Assembly (NCBI GenBank): GCA_025846845.1
Contig: JAOYTL010000014.1
Span: forward strand, 1 to 64,000
Reading direction: 5' to 3'
Length of the DNA stretch: 64,000 bases
DNA from: Alloboseaceae bacterium BT-24-1
GTDB taxonomy: Bacteria > Pseudomonadota > Alphaproteobacteria > Rhizobiales > Beijerinckiaceae
The first letter of the stretch is position 1; every line of letters begins with the position of its first letter. This document shows positions 43,499-51,953 of the stretch, piece by piece. The notes under the pieces are model-generated. The model made no database searches, had not been told where the DNA came from, and saw only the letters and a program-made list of their open reading frames with translations. The translations under genes and the position numbers were made by a program.

Positions 43499-43672
43499 AT
43501 GGAACGCTTTTTCGCCCTGGTTCTCGACTTCCTGCGCGATCGCCGCGGTGCGACCGCGCTGGAATACGGCTTCATCGCGTTTCTGATTTCGATTGCTGCG
43601 GTTGCCACCATCCGCGAAATTGGTCCGTCGCTCGCCGCGAAATATGCCGGCGTGCTGCCCGGCCTCCAGTAG
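43499..43672 (+). CDS. Flp/Fap-type IVb pilin
   Basis: 57 residues, the size of Flp pilins. A short basic leader (FLRDRRG) precedes the processing site G/ATALEYGFIAFLISIAAVATI, in which Glu at +5 and the Tyr after it are typical. After cleavage by a CpaA/TadV-type peptidase it should polymerise into a thin adhesive pilus. ATG 43499 (MERFFALVLDF) is used over a start 18 bases earlier. A perfect hairpin follows the stop. Confidence 0.88.
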   Translation: MERFFALVLDFLRDRRGATALEYGFIAFLISIAAVATIREIGPSLAAKYAGVLPGLQ

Positions 43673-43673
43673 T

Positions 43674-43694
43674 CCGCTCAGCTGGGCTGAGCGG
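43674..43694 (+). terminator. stem-loop immediately after the pilin stop
   Basis: CCGCTCAGC and GCTGAGCGG are perfect 9-base arms around TGG, starting two bases after the pilin stop. No T-run follows, so it may stabilise the pilin mRNA rather than terminate transcription. Confidence 0.5.
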
Positions 43695-43921
43695 CGAGGC
43701 ATCTCCCGCTCAGATCTTTGATTCCGCGAACTTGGTCGCCCCGCTCTGCCTTCAGTTTTAACTGCATTTTACCATGTTGGCGGAGAACCCTGCGGTTTCT
43801 CCGGTTTTCGTAGCGATACCAGAGACATTCACTGGTTCTGGAAAGGTTTTCTCAATCGCCGCGCGCCTAGCGTCCAGGCAATCGTCCCGTTGTTTGCCTG
43901 TGCCACTTGCGAGGCCATCCG

Positions 43922-45013
43922 ATGCCCGGCCTGTTCCGATCGTTCCTCAAGGATGTCCGCGGCGTCAGCGCGCTGATGTTCGGCCTGGCGGCACCAGCGA
44001 CCATGCTCGCTGTCGGTGGAGGCATCGACTACAGCCAGGCTGCGGCCCGCCGGCAGCGGTTAGCTAGCGCGGTCGAGCTCGCCTGTCAGCATGCAGGGCA
44101 GGAGGTCGGCTATCGGAAGAGCCAGACGGGCGCCAACCCCAATCAGGATTACAAGCCGGTCATCAACGAGCTCACGACAAAGAAGATCACCGACGCCGCG
44201 ATCAATGGGATCAGCGGGGTTGCGGTTTCGAGCACCCTGATGAACGACGTCATCACCATCACCGCGACCGCAGCCAGCGCCAACGCCTTCGCCGGCGTCC
44301 TCGGCTATGCGAGCATTTCGGTGGGAGCCGAGCGCAACTGTAACGTCGTAGTCGCGTCAAGCTCGACCCCGGGCAAGGTCTTGTTCAGCGAATCCTTCGA
44401 GAATAATCACAACGTGGCCTCGAACAGCTGGACCGTGCTGAACAATTGGAACGGTTGGACGACGCAGAGCGGCAAGGGCGGCATCGAGATCAACGGTATT
44501 CCCGCACTCGCGGCCAACACCATCCGCTTCGGCAATTTCTTCGCCGAGCTGGACTCGCACTGCTACACGTCGGGCTGCAAGACCAATTCCAACATGTGGC
44601 GTGAATTTGGGACCAACCCGCAGCTCGAGGTTGGCGACTATGAACTGAGCTACTGGTACATCTCGCGCGAGCGTAATCCGGACTATGGCAGCCAGACACT
44701 GTGCGCTTACAAGACCGACGCGAACACGGTTTGGGACAAGCTCAAGGCCGCTACTTGGAGAGAACAGACCAACCGCATCGAGGTCTTTTTCCAGAAGAAG
44801 TCGAGTAGCTATACCACGCCTTCCAAAGACGTGGACAAGGCCACTGATCAGGTCGATGTCTGCGTGCACACCGACAAATGGACCGAGCGCAAGATTCCGC
44901 TGAAAGTCACGACCAAAGGGACCTATCGCATCTTCTTCCAGGCTGCTGGCCGGGAGGACACCTATGGCGGCCTGATCGACTACATCCGCTTCTGCAGCGG
45001 CATCTGCCCGTAA
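43922..45013 (+). CDS. TadG-like pseudopilin with C-terminal beta-sandwich-like domain
   Basis: 363 residues. Residues 1-40 form the TadE/G N-terminus: basic leader (SFLKDVRG), then VSALMFGLAAPATMLAVGGGIDYSQAA, a membrane helix. Residues 40-140 resemble the linker of pseudopilins. From about 150 to the end the protein is rich in Asn, Thr, Trp and Cys, with FSESFENN, NNWNGWTTQSGKGGIEINGI, FGNFFAELDSHC and YELSYWYISRERNPD; this order resembles carbohydrate-binding galactose-fold domains of the DUF642 kind (recall, not proven). It is likely a surface-exposed minor pilin. The start is ATG 43922; codon use is less GC-rich than neighbours. Confidence 0.72.
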   Translation: MPGLFRSFLKDVRGVSALMFGLAAPATMLAVGGGIDYSQAAARRQRLASAVELACQHAGQEVGYRKSQTGANPNQDYKPVINELTTKKITDAAINGISGVAVSSTLMNDVITITATAASANAFAGVLGYASISVGAERNCNVVVASSSTPGKVLFSESFENNHNVASNSWTVLNNWNGWTTQSGKGGIEINGIPALAANTIRFGNFFAELDSHCYTSGCKTNSNMWREFGTNPQLEVGDYELSYWYISRERNPDYGSQTLCAYKTDANTVWDKLKAATWREQTNRIEVFFQKKSSSYTTPSKDVDKATDQVDVCVHTDKWTERKIPLKVTTKGTYRIFFQAAGREDTYGGLIDYIRFCSGICP

Positions 45014-45025
45014 ACTGGTGCCGTG

Positions 45026-45514
45026 ATGTCGAAGGGGCTCGCTTTTCAGCTGAATCCAAGGCGCCTGATCGCGAGGCTGGGTGTTTTTCGCCGGGATGTC
45101 GCGGGTTCGACGGCGGTTGAGTTCGCCTTCATCGGCATGGCCTTCATTACCCTGTCGCTTGGCATCATCCAGTTCGCCCTGGTCTTCATGGCGCAGATGT
45201 ATCTGCACGACGCAGTTTCCGAAGCCGCGACAGGCAAGACCACGGCGACCTATGCCGGCAACCGCTCCGAGGCCGTCAACCAGATCTGCGCACGAATGTT
45301 CGTGCTCGACAGTTGCGCCACCAAACTGGCCCTCGAGGCTCAGCCGCTGGCCAGCTACTCGACTGCCCAGCAGGCGATATCGGGAACGGTGTTCGTTGCC
45401 GCCGTCGTGGGAACGCCGATGCTGATGCGGGCAAAAGCGCCGGTCGTGACGTTCGTGCCGGGGCTTCCGCAATTGAGCATCAGCGCCACAGCCCTGTACG
45501 CGAGGCGTTCGTGA
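45026..45514 (+). CDS. TadE-like pseudopilin
   Basis: 162 residues. A basic N-terminus (NPRRLIARLGVFRRDVAG) precedes STAVEFAFIGMAFITLSLGIIQFALVF, a pilin-like helix with Glu at the fifth-to-sixth position after the Gly-like site. The remainder is a small periplasmic domain with two cysteines (NQICARM, LDSCATKL). It lies 12 bases after the TadG-like gene, and its stop overlaps the next start. Confidence 0.85.
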   Translation: MSKGLAFQLNPRRLIARLGVFRRDVAGSTAVEFAFIGMAFITLSLGIIQFALVFMAQMYLHDAVSEAATGKTTATYAGNRSEAVNQICARMFVLDSCATKLALEAQPLASYSTAQQAISGTVFVAAVVGTPMLMRAKAPVVTFVPGLPQLSISATALYARRS

Positions 45515-46047
45515 TGAAGGCGTTCCCAAAACTGCTTCGACGTACCCGGCCGCGCGGGATCGCCAGCGACGAGCGCGGTGTGGCGGCGATCGAGTTCGCC
45601 CTGGTCAGCACCATGATGTTCATGCTGCTGTCCGGCGCCGTCGATGTCATCCAGATGGTCACGGTTCACCGTGATCTCCATCGCATCACGGCAGAGGCTG
45701 CGCTGGTCCTAACCGCCTGCCCCGATACCAGTTGCCGGGCGGCAACCGCACAGTCGCTCTACGACCGGCGGGCCAACATTTCCCCTCAGCTTGCCGACAT
45801 ACAGATCGGCGCGGCCTCATTCACGAGGATCGACGACAAGATCGACAACATGGTGGGCACGATGACCTACCTGCCTGCCGATATGAACACGGATGCCTTG
45901 GGAATGCTCGCCAACAACGATTCTGGCGTGGCCGTGCTCGCGAGCTATACGCATAAGCCGATCATCCTCGGCTTCGCGCAGAAGTGGGGCTTCAGCACCA
46001 GGGATTTCCGCGCCTACACCGTGAATCTGCGTGGCCGTCAGAAGTAA
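45514..46047 (+). CDS. TadE/TadG-like pseudopilin
   Basis: 177 residues. Basic leader (RTRPRGIASDERG) followed by VAAIEFALVSTMMFMLLSGAVDVIQM, the characteristic helix with Glu. A periplasmic domain follows with paired cysteines (VLTACPDTSCRAAT). It is the last of a three-gene coupled set of pseudopilins: TGA of the preceding gene overlaps its ATG. It faces the LysR gene. Confidence 0.85.
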   Translation: MKAFPKLLRRTRPRGIASDERGVAAIEFALVSTMMFMLLSGAVDVIQMVTVHRDLHRITAEAALVLTACPDTSCRAATAQSLYDRRANISPQLADIQIGAASFTRIDDKIDNMVGTMTYLPADMNTDALGMLANNDSGVAVLASYTHKPIILGFAQKWGFSTRDFRAYTVNLRGRQK

Positions 46048-46063
46048 GATCGTCGCCGCAGCT

Positions 46064-46945
46064 CTACTCCGCCGCCACCTTGAAGCTCTGCAGGTTGTCC
46101 AGGCTCTGGATGATGTGCTCGGCGAGCGCGTTCGACAGGATCGACGGGTCGTGCCTTGTGCGTAGCAGGCCGATCTTGCAGGAGGGCAGCGTGGAGAAGC
46201 CTTCCGACGGCCCAAGGATACGCATGCCGGGCCGGACCGCGCTCTCCGGCAGCACCGAGACGGCGAGCCCCGCCACAACCGCCGCGCCGACCGCGGTCGA
46301 ATTCCAGCTGGCATAGAGCACCCGGAAGCGCCGGCCCTTGCTCTCCAGCGCCTCGACCGCCGCCTGGCGCCAATTGCAGGTCGGCCGGCCCAGCGCCAGC
46401 GGCAGCGGATCTTCCTCGTGTACGCAGTGTCGCGCCGAGGTCACCCACAGCAGGGGCTCGATCCGGATGATCTCGCCCTGGCCGCGGCCCTCGACATGGG
46501 TGATGATCGCAAGGTCGATGTCGCCGGTGCCGATCCGCTCCGCCAGCATCGGCGTCGGCTCGCAGACCACCGTGACTTCGGTACGGGGATTCGAGCGGGC
46601 GAAGCGGGCCAGGATCTCCGGCAGATAGCGGTCGGCGTAGTCGTCGGGCACGCCGAGCCGGATGCGGCCCTTGAGATCGGCCTCGGTGAAGCTCGCGACG
46701 CATTCGAGGTTGAGCCGGACGATGCGGCGGGCATAGTCGAGCAGGCGCTCGCCGTCCTCGGTCAGCTTGGCATGACGGCCGTCGCGGCCGAAGAGCGGCC
46801 GGCCGACACGCTCTTCGAGCCGCTTCATCTGCATCGAAACGGCCGATTGCGTCTTGAAGACGATCTCGGCGGCGCGGGTGAAGGAGCCGGTGTCGGAGAT
46901 GGCGACGAAGGTCTTGAGCTGATCGGCGTCGAGCACATGGGCCAT
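46064..46945 (-). CDS. LysR-family transcriptional regulator
   Basis: 293 residues. Winged helix at about 1-65, with LKTFVAISDTGSFTRAAE and TQSAVSMQMKRLEERVGRPLF; effector-binding domain from about 90 (KGRIRLGVPDDYADRYLPEIL). It resembles the LrhA-like branch by memory. The inducer is unknown. It is divergent from a DUF1127 gene, with about 168 bases between starts that hold a repeated TCGTTTGG, a possible binding site. Confidence 0.9.
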   Translation of the reverse strand: MAHVLDADQLKTFVAISDTGSFTRAAEIVFKTQSAVSMQMKRLEERVGRPLFGRDGRHAKLTEDGERLLDYARRIVRLNLECVASFTEADLKGRIRLGVPDDYADRYLPEILARFARSNPRTEVTVVCEPTPMLAERIGTGDIDLAIITHVEGRGQGEIIRIEPLLWVTSARHCVHEEDPLPLALGRPTCNWRQAAVEALESKGRRFRVLYASWNSTAVGAAVVAGLAVSVLPESAVRPGMRILGPSEGFSTLPSCKIGLLRTRHDPSILSNALAEHIIQSLDNLQSFKVAAE

Positions 46946-47001
46946 GACCGGCCTCCTCCCAGAGGTTCATCAAGATCGGTTGTGTTAAACATCATAACCA
47001 T

Positions 47002-47038
47002 TCGTTTGGCTGATGACCAGTGGAGAGTTATCGTTTGG
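47002..47038. promoter_or_regulatory. TCGTTTGG direct repeat in the LysR/DUF1127 divergent region
   Basis: TCGTTTGG occurs at 47002-47009 and 47031-47038, 29 bases apart, on the same face roughly every three helical turns. The position, between divergent start codons, suits a LysR regulator controlling itself and the DUF1127 gene. Binding is inferred only. Confidence 0.4.
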
Positions 47039-47113
47039 TCACTGTCCCGCTCCTGCCCGCCGATGTCGCGGCGGGGTGGGAGGATGAACCGTTCAACTCC
47101 CGAGGAGGCTGTC

Positions 47114-47479
47114 ATGCTGGTCATGACCTTCGTCACGAAGTCCCTGTCTGCCGTTTCTGGTGGCGCGACGCGTGCTGCCACCCAGACGGTCATCGGCGTC
47201 AAAAATCTGGTGCGAGCTTTGGTGCACCGCCGCGAGGTGATGCATCTCAGCGAGCTCGACGAGCGCGGGCTGAAGGATATCGGCCTGGTTCGTTCCGATA
47301 TCGCCGGCGCGCTCGCCACCTCCTGGCTCGAGGATCCGTCAAGCGTGCTGCAGGCCCGCTCCAATCAACAGCAGTCGGCGGCCGCGAGCCGGCGAGAGGC
47401 CGGGGTTCGACGGCCTGTGGTGATCCAGGTCGCGGTGCGGCCGACCGCCAAGGACATCAAGATCGCGTGCAACGCCTGA
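47114..47479 (+). CDS. DUF1127-domain protein
   Basis: 121 residues. The DUF1127 core is HLSELDERGLKDIGLVRSDI near 47-66, typical of small alphaproteobacterial proteins whose known members affect stress response, phosphate or RNA metabolism. The N-terminus is longer than in minimal members, with a TFVTKSLSAVSGGATRAATQ segment. GAGGAGG lies just before ATG 47114. An intrinsic terminator follows at 47504-47533. Confidence 0.88.
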   Translation: MLVMTFVTKSLSAVSGGATRAATQTVIGVKNLVRALVHRREVMHLSELDERGLKDIGLVRSDIAGALATSWLEDPSSVLQARSNQQQSAAASRREAGVRRPVVIQVAVRPTAKDIKIACNA

Positions 47480-47503
47480 CCCCTTGGCGTGACGCGTCCC
47501 TGC

Positions 47504-47533
47504 GGGCGGTGGCTTCGGCTGCCGCCCTTTTTT
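47504..47533 (+). terminator. intrinsic terminator after the DUF1127 gene
   Basis: GGGCGGTGGC pairs with GCTGCCGCCC (two GU wobbles) around a TTCG tetraloop, directly followed by TTTTTT. It is the clearest plus-strand terminator in the window. Confidence 0.9.
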
Positions 47534-47656
47534 GTGCCCGCACGCGCTCGTTAACCGGATCGCGCGCATCGTAACGCTTCATTCAGCAAGTTCGACCACA
47601 TTTGCGCCGCATTGCGCCGACTTCGGCGCCCCGATCCCTCGCCCCCGGGGTTTTCC

Positions 47657-49549
47657 ATGCGACGCTTTCGCTTTCGGCTTCATGATCTGAGGATCAGGAC
47701 CAAGATCGCCATTCCGATGCTGGTCATGGGGGCGATCGGCATCGGCTCGGCCGTCTACGGCGCATTCGAGTTCGGCAAGATCGAGAAGACCTATGCCGAC
47801 CTGGTCTCCCAGCGCGCGACGGCCATCCTCGACTCCGCCCGCGCCGCCAGCGCCATGACCGAGATCGTCGGCAATCTCTACCAGGCGATTGCCTATCCCG
47901 AGTTCATGAAGCAGAACGGGACCAGCATCGAGAAGGTGAAGACCGCCTATGCGGCCTCGCTGCAGGCGCTGGTCGAGGCCAAGATCAGCTTTCCGCAGCG
48001 GGCCGAGAGCTTCGACGAACTCAGCCGCCGCCTGCAGGCGGCGAAGTCCGACATCGATCAGATCATCGCCCAGGCCGCCCGCGACGAAGACCTGCCGGCG
48101 CTCTCGATCATGTCCCAGCTCGACAAGACGATCGGTGAGATCGCCGGCGCTGCCGCCAAGGTCAATGGCGAGATCAAGAAGGATACGGAGGCGGCCTCCG
48201 AAGCGCTTGCCGCTGCTGCCGATCGCGTCAACCTGATCGCCATCGGCCTGAGCCTCGCAGGGGCACTGCTCGGCCTGATCGGTGGCGCGATTCTGACCAG
48301 CGCTGCCATTACGCGCCCGCTGGAGCGGCTCAAGCTCCGCATGGGTCAGATCGCCAATGGCGACTATGCCAGCGAGGTCGAGGGCCAGGGCCGCCGCGAC
48401 GAGGTCGGCGAGATGGCCCGCGCCGTCCAGGTGTTCAGGGAGAACGGCCTCGCCGTCCAGCGCCTCGAAAGCGAGACGGAGGCCGGCCGCACCGAAGCCG
48501 AGCGGCAGCGTCTGGCGGCCGAAGCCGAGCGCACCAGCGCCGCGGCGCTGCAGCAGCGCCTTGCGGCCGAGCAGGCGGTCGTGGTCAGGGCCCTGGCCGA
48601 AGGTTTGACCCGACTCTCCCAGGGCGATCTCAGCGTCCGCGTCGAGGACGAAGTTGCTGCCGACTACGCCGCGCTGAAGCAGGATTTCAATGGCGCCGTC
48701 AGCCATCTGGCGCAGACGATCGCGACGATCCAGGCCACCTCGATCGATGTCGGGACCGCTGCGCGCGAGATCAATTCCGGCGCCGACGATTTGTCGAAGC
48801 GCACCGAGGAGCAGGCCTCATCGCTTGAGCAGACGGCCGCCACCACCGAGCAACTCGCGGCCTCGGTCAAGGCCTCGGCGCAGGCCTCGCGGCAGGCGGT
48901 TCAGCTCGCCAATGAGGCGACCGGTGTCGCGGTCAATGGCGGCGCCGTCGCCAGCCAGGCGGTCGACGCCATGGCGCGGATCGAGCAGGCCTCGAAGAAG
49001 ATCTCCGACATCACCTCGGTGATCGACGAGATCGCCTTCCAGACCAATCTGCTTGCGCTCAACGCAGCGGTCGAGGCAGCCCGCGCCGGCGACGCCGGCA
49101 AGGGCTTTGCCGTCGTCGCGAGCGAGGTTCGCACGCTGGCCCAGCGTTCGGCCGAAGCGGCCAAGGACATCACGGCCCTGATCGCTCAGTCGGGCATCGA
49201 GGTCGAGCAGGGCGTCGGGCTGGTGCGCGCCGCCGGCGAGGCACTGAACCGGATCGTCGAAGCCTCGAAAAAGGTCTCGGCGACGGTCTCCGACATCTCG
49301 GCGGCGTCCGCCGAGCAGGCCAACGGCATCGACGAGATGAGCCAGACCGTCGCCCATATGGACGAGATGACCCAGCAGAACGCCGCCCTCGCCGAAGAGA
49401 GCGCCGCGTCCGCAGGCTCGCTAAGCGGCCAGATCCGCCGTCTCAACGAGTTGGTCGCGAGCTTCCGAACCGGCGACGGCGTCGTGGCGCTGTCCGGCGC
49501 GCCGATCGCCGATGAGGCTTACGAATGGGATGAACGCCGCCGCGCCTGA
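47657..49549 (+). CDS. methyl-accepting chemotaxis protein
   Basis: 630 residues. First membrane segment near 13-35 (IAIPMLVMGAIGIGSAVYGAF), a helical periplasmic sensor (about 40-190), second membrane segment near 195-220, HAMP to about 275 (PLERLKLRMGQIANGDY), and a signalling domain whose hairpin tip reads EIAFQTNLLALNAAVEAARAG near 458-478. It reports to CheA/CheW. No C-terminal CheR-binding pentapeptide is seen. The sensor region is helical and could be a four-helix bundle; the ligand is unknown. Confidence 0.93.
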   Translation: MRRFRFRLHDLRIRTKIAIPMLVMGAIGIGSAVYGAFEFGKIEKTYADLVSQRATAILDSARAASAMTEIVGNLYQAIAYPEFMKQNGTSIEKVKTAYAASLQALVEAKISFPQRAESFDELSRRLQAAKSDIDQIIAQAARDEDLPALSIMSQLDKTIGEIAGAAAKVNGEIKKDTEAASEALAAAADRVNLIAIGLSLAGALLGLIGGAILTSAAITRPLERLKLRMGQIANGDYASEVEGQGRRDEVGEMARAVQVFRENGLAVQRLESETEAGRTEAERQRLAAEAERTSAAALQQRLAAEQAVVVRALAEGLTRLSQGDLSVRVEDEVAADYAALKQDFNGAVSHLAQTIATIQATSIDVGTAAREINSGADDLSKRTEEQASSLEQTAATTEQLAASVKASAQASRQAVQLANEATGVAVNGGAVASQAVDAMARIEQASKKISDITSVIDEIAFQTNLLALNAAVEAARAGDAGKGFAVVASEVRTLAQRSAEAAKDITALIAQSGIEVEQGVGLVRAAGEALNRIVEASKKVSATVSDISAASAEQANGIDEMSQTVAHMDEMTQQNAALAEESAASAGSLSGQIRRLNELVASFRTGDGVVALSGAPIADEAYEWDERRRA

Positions 49550-49576
49550 GCATAAGCGGCATCACCGAAATTGATG

Positions 49577-49598
49577 ACGGCCACCTTCGGGTGGCCGT
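49577..49598. terminator. bidirectional terminator-like hairpin between MCP and DUF937 genes
   Basis: ACGGCCACC and GGTGGCCGT are perfect arms around TTCG, midway between convergent stops at 49549 and 49611. The trailing sequence is only weakly T-rich on either strand. Confidence 0.7.
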
Positions 49599-49610
49599 TC
49601 GCTTATGGGT

Positions 49611-50516
49611 TCAGGCCTTGCGCTGGCCGCCGCCGAGCATCGTCTCGAAGATCGAGCGCAGCGCGTCCTGCTGGCCCGCCTGGACCTGGCGGCCGTGCTC
49701 GAACATCTGGTTCAGCGCATCGAGCCCGATCGAGCCCGGCCCGGTCTCGCTCGACGGAGGCGGTTGGTCCGGTTCGGGTTCAGGCGCCGGCCGGCGGGAT
49801 TGTGGCGCCGGGCTGGGACTGCCCTCCGGCGCTTGCCCTTGCGCGCCGCCGAACATGCCACCGAGGATCTGGCCGAAGATATTGCCCATGTCGGCGGGCA
49901 TGCCGGGCATGGCGCTACCGCCGAACGGGCCGCCGCCTTGCGCCTGGCCGGCCGGAGGCCTCTGCCCGCCGAACATGCCTCCGAGGATCGCTTCCAGCGG
50001 ATTGGCAGGGTTTGCCTGCGGGGCTTGAGGCTGCTGCCCGGGCATCTGGCCGCGCATCATCTCGGCGAACTGGCCGAGAATGCCGCCGAGACCCTGATTG
50101 TTCACGGATTTGAACAGCCCGCCCATCAGGATCGAGGCGATCACCGGCAGCATCTGTTTCAGGACCGCCTGGCCGACGCCGCTCGTCGCCGCCGCCTGGG
50201 CCGCAACGGCGTTGGCGACCTCCTTCGAGCCGAAGAGCTGGCTCATCACGTCCTGGCCCATCGGCATCGCCCGGTCGGGAATGCCGTCGCCGTCGCTGTC
50301 GTACATCTGGCCGAAGGGCGTCGCCGTCATCATCTGGGCGAGATTGCCGAAGGCATAGGGATTCTGGGTCTGGCGCTGCAGCCCCATCGAGAAGGCGGGG
50401 AGCAGAGCGTCGAGCGCGGACTGGGTCTGCTGCATCGAGAGCCCGTATTGCCGCGCCAGGTTCTGCATGGCCTGGCCGTTCTGGGCCGATTGCATCATCT
50501 CGAAGAGATTCATCAT
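49611..50516 (-). CDS. DUF937-domain protein
   Basis: 301 residues. The N-terminal MNLFEMMQSAQNGQAMQNLA and SALDALLPAFSMGLQRQ stretches match DUF937 (YidB-like). The rest is rich in Gly, Pro, Met and Gln with repeated GGMFGG segments and no signal peptide, suggesting a flexible cytosolic protein. A loop YDSDGDGIPDR near 83-93 looks like a calcium-binding EF-hand or thrombospondin-3 loop. Two adjacent ATG codons (50516, 50513) could start translation. Function unknown. Confidence 0.8.
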   Translation of the reverse strand: MMNLFEMMQSAQNGQAMQNLARQYGLSMQQTQSALDALLPAFSMGLQRQTQNPYAFGNLAQMMTATPFGQMYDSDGDGIPDRAMPMGQDVMSQLFGSKEVANAVAAQAAATSGVGQAVLKQMLPVIASILMGGLFKSVNNQGLGGILGQFAEMMRGQMPGQQPQAPQANPANPLEAILGGMFGGQRPPAGQAQGGGPFGGSAMPGMPADMGNIFGQILGGMFGGAQGQAPEGSPSPAPQSRRPAPEPEPDQPPPSSETGPGSIGLDALNQMFEHGRQVQAGQQDALRSIFETMLGGGQRKA

Positions 50517-50579
50517 GGCGCGCTCCCTCGCGGGACGAGCCCGCCAACTCACGGAATCGACGATAGCAGCAGGTCGCCG

Positions 50580-51953
50580 TCAGGCAAGCGACGGTCGCGC
50601 CGCCATCTGGGCCGAGCGCTCGAGCCGGGTGATGCCGCGATAGGCGGTGACCAGCGCTGCGATGCCGAACAGGACCGCGCCCAGCGCCGCGCCGGCGAGC
50701 GCGCCTTTGGGGCCAGCATATTGCGCGCCCAGCCAGGCGAGCGGCACGGTGCCGAGCGTGGCGCGGCCCCAGCTGAACAGGGTCGAGTAGAACGGCATGC
50801 CGAGATTGTTAAAGGCCGCGTTGGCGACGAAAAGCGCGCCGACGAAGAGCCACATCGGCCCGGCGATCAGGCCGAAGAAGGCGACGAGCTCGGCGGTCTC
50901 GCCGCTCGTGCCGAACAGCGCGCTGATCTGGTGACGCAGCAGCGCCAGCAGCAGGCCGGCGACAGCGACATAGGCCGCAGCGAAGCTGACCGAGTCGGTC
51001 AGCGCCTGGCGCATCCGGTCATAGCGCTGCGCACCCCAGTTCTGCGCCAGGATCGGCCCGACCGCGCCGGACAGCGCGAACAGCACGCCGAAGGCGACGG
51101 GCACCAGCCTGTCGATGATCGCGCTCGCCGCGATGACCTGATCGCCGAAGCGGGCGATGATGCCGAAGAAGCAGGCATTGGCGATCGGATTGGCGAGATT
51201 GGTCATGATCGCCGGAGCCGCGATCGCGAAGGTCGGCCTTGCGTCGCGGCGCAGCGCCGCCAGCGTCGGGCGGGCGATCATCCGGTGGACGCGAAGCGCG
51301 CCGTGAAAGCCGACCGCGAGGAAGACGATGCGCGAGAGCACGGTCGCCCAGGCGGCGCCGTCCGGGCCGAGCCCGAGGCCGAAGATGAGGAGCGGGTCGA
51401 GCGCCGCCGTGACGATGCCGCCGGCGAGGGTGACATACATCGCCCGCTTGGCGTCGCCGACGGCGCGCAGGACGCCGGACAGACCCATGCCGAGCGCCAT
51501 CAGCGCGTTCGAGGGCAGGGTGATCCACAGGAACGAGGTCGCGACGGCGAGCGACTCGCCATGCGCGCCGAGCTTGGGCAGCAGCCAGGGCAGCAGCGGC
51601 AGCATGATGACGCTGAGCGCCAGCCCGGCGATCGCCTGCACCGTGAGCGTCGAGCCGGCCATCCGCCGGGCGCCCTCGCGGTCGCCGGCGCCGAGCGCGC
51701 GCGCTGTCAGCGCCGTCACCGCGATCATCAGCCCGACATTGAAGGAGATCATCAGGTAGAGCACGATCGTCGCGTAGCCGACGCCCGCCGTCGCCTCGGG
51801 CCGGCCGAGGCGCGAGACGTAGAGCAGCGACAGGAAGTCGACGACGAAGATCGCGATCAGCCCGACCGAGGCGGTCGCGGTCATCACCGCGACATGGCGC
51901 AGGGTCGAGCCGCTGACGAAGACGGCCTGCGAGGGGAGCGTGGGCGCGTTCAC
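50580..51953 (-). CDS. MATE-family efflux transporter
   Basis: 457 residues with about twelve hydrophobic segments in two similar halves. It should export cationic drugs or metabolites in exchange for Na+ or H+. Family-like stretches: VDFLSLLYVSRLGRPEATAG near 39-58, the IAVTALTARALGAGDREGAR loop near 77-96, and the second-half VGPILAQNWGAQRYDR. Its ATG overlaps the CPA2 antiporter stop (ATGA), so it is co-translated with it. The substrate cannot be inferred. Confidence 0.9.
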   Translation of the reverse strand: MNAPTLPSQAVFVSGSTLRHVAVMTATASVGLIAIFVVDFLSLLYVSRLGRPEATAGVGYATIVLYLMISFNVGLMIAVTALTARALGAGDREGARRMAGSTLTVQAIAGLALSVIMLPLLPWLLPKLGAHGESLAVATSFLWITLPSNALMALGMGLSGVLRAVGDAKRAMYVTLAGGIVTAALDPLLIFGLGLGPDGAAWATVLSRIVFLAVGFHGALRVHRMIARPTLAALRRDARPTFAIAAPAIMTNLANPIANACFFGIIARFGDQVIAASAIIDRLVPVAFGVLFALSGAVGPILAQNWGAQRYDRMRQALTDSVSFAAAYVAVAGLLLALLRHQISALFGTSGETAELVAFFGLIAGPMWLFVGALFVANAAFNNLGMPFYSTLFSWGRATLGTVPLAWLGAQYAGPKGALAGAALGAVLFGIAALVTAYRGITRLERSAQMAARPSLA

